This document shows positions 13,642 to 13,746 of a stretch of DNA of 13,746 nucleotides, piece after piece. The DNA is from Firmicutes bacterium UBA3914 (lineage in GTDB: Bacteria > Bacillota > Limnochordia > Darwinibacteriales > Darwinibacteriaceae), in contig DGEY01000021.1 of the NCBI GenBank assembly GCA_002391385.1, forward strand, positions 7,279 through 21,024, written 5' to 3'. The number at the start of each line of letters is the position of its first letter. Positions within the stretch are counted from its first letter, which is position 1. Made by a program: the position numbers and the translations under genes. The notes under the pieces are model-generated. The model had not been told where the DNA came from. It worked only from the letters and a program-made list of their open reading frames with translations, and searched no databases.

Positions 13642-13746
13642 GGCGCTGCAAGATGGGCGCCACAGCCAAGCCTTGCTCTTGAGGCTTGTTTCTTTCTGAA
13701 AGCACCTTGAAAACCAAACAGATTCTTGAACACAATTCTGTGTTTG
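13642..13746 (+). other. Probable rRNA operon leader (antitermination region), cut by window edge
   Basis: After the promoter come three structured parts. GGCGC (13642-13646) pairs with GCGCC (13657-13661). A 7-bp stem, CAAGCCT (13667-13673) with AGGCTTG (13682-13688), presents TGCTCTTG in its loop, matching the boxA core TGCTCTT. Then 'ACCTTGAAAACCAAACAG' (13704-13721) resembles the CTTTGAAAACTAAACAA signature of Bacillota rRNA leaders. A last hairpin AACACA/TGTGTT (13729-13744) stops at the edge. No mature rRNA is in the window; 16S is expected next, though another stable-RNA operon is possible. Confidence 0.6.

Overview
The window looks like a chromosomal segment of a moderately GC-rich Bacillota (Firmicutes) bacterium. 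Evidence: strong purine-rich Shine-Dalgarno sites, GTG/TTG starts, consensus sigma-A promoters, a LiaFSR envelope-stress system, an AraNPQ-type sugar importer without its own ATPase, and an rRNA-type leader with the Gram-positive 'CTTGAAAAC' signature. A deep-branching thermophilic, anaerobic or Limnochordia-like lineage is possible, but the sequence does not fix it. No phage, integrase, transposase or CRISPR sequence is seen. The content is mostly housekeeping and metabolic.

Region 1 (1-5159, + strand) is a carbohydrate operon cut by the left edge: a 5'-truncated solute-binding protein, two MalF/MalG-type permeases, a secreted GH43 enzyme resembling endo-arabinanase Abn2, and a secreted stand-alone LamG-fold protein. 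A good Rho-independent terminator closes it. The likely division of labour is extracellular cutting of arabinan-like polysaccharide, glycan binding by the LamG protein, and import of the oligosaccharides. A G/C-rich double hairpin resembling a REP-type element separates the binding-protein gene from the permeases.

Region 2 (5240-8387, + strand) holds cutA, then a sigma-A promoter driving two overlapping secreted M16 peptidase-like genes. The first keeps the zinc site but lacks the R/Y pair. The second lacks the zinc site but keeps the R/Y pair, so they probably form a heterodimeric protease. A strong terminator follows.

Region 3 (8397-10863, + strand) starts with a consensus promoter flanked by two near-identical 18-bp palindromes exactly 50 bp apart. 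These are candidate operators for the small XRE repressor encoded next. That gene overlaps a four-helix membrane protein gene, and a membrane-anchored MutS-family ATPase that is not a mismatch-repair MutS follows 61 bp later.

Region 4 (13316-10868, - strand) is a complete liaF-liaS-liaR operon, with its 3' end 4 bp from the MutS-like gene. A possible activator-dependent promoter with an inverted repeat lies upstream.

Region 5 (13607-13746, + strand) is an extended -10 promoter and a structured leader with boxA-like and 'CCTTGAAAACC' signals. It probably leads into an rRNA operon just beyond the right edge.

No wholly new system is evident. The best leads are the repressor/membrane-protein/membrane-MutS cluster with its paired operators, and the split-active-site M16 pair.
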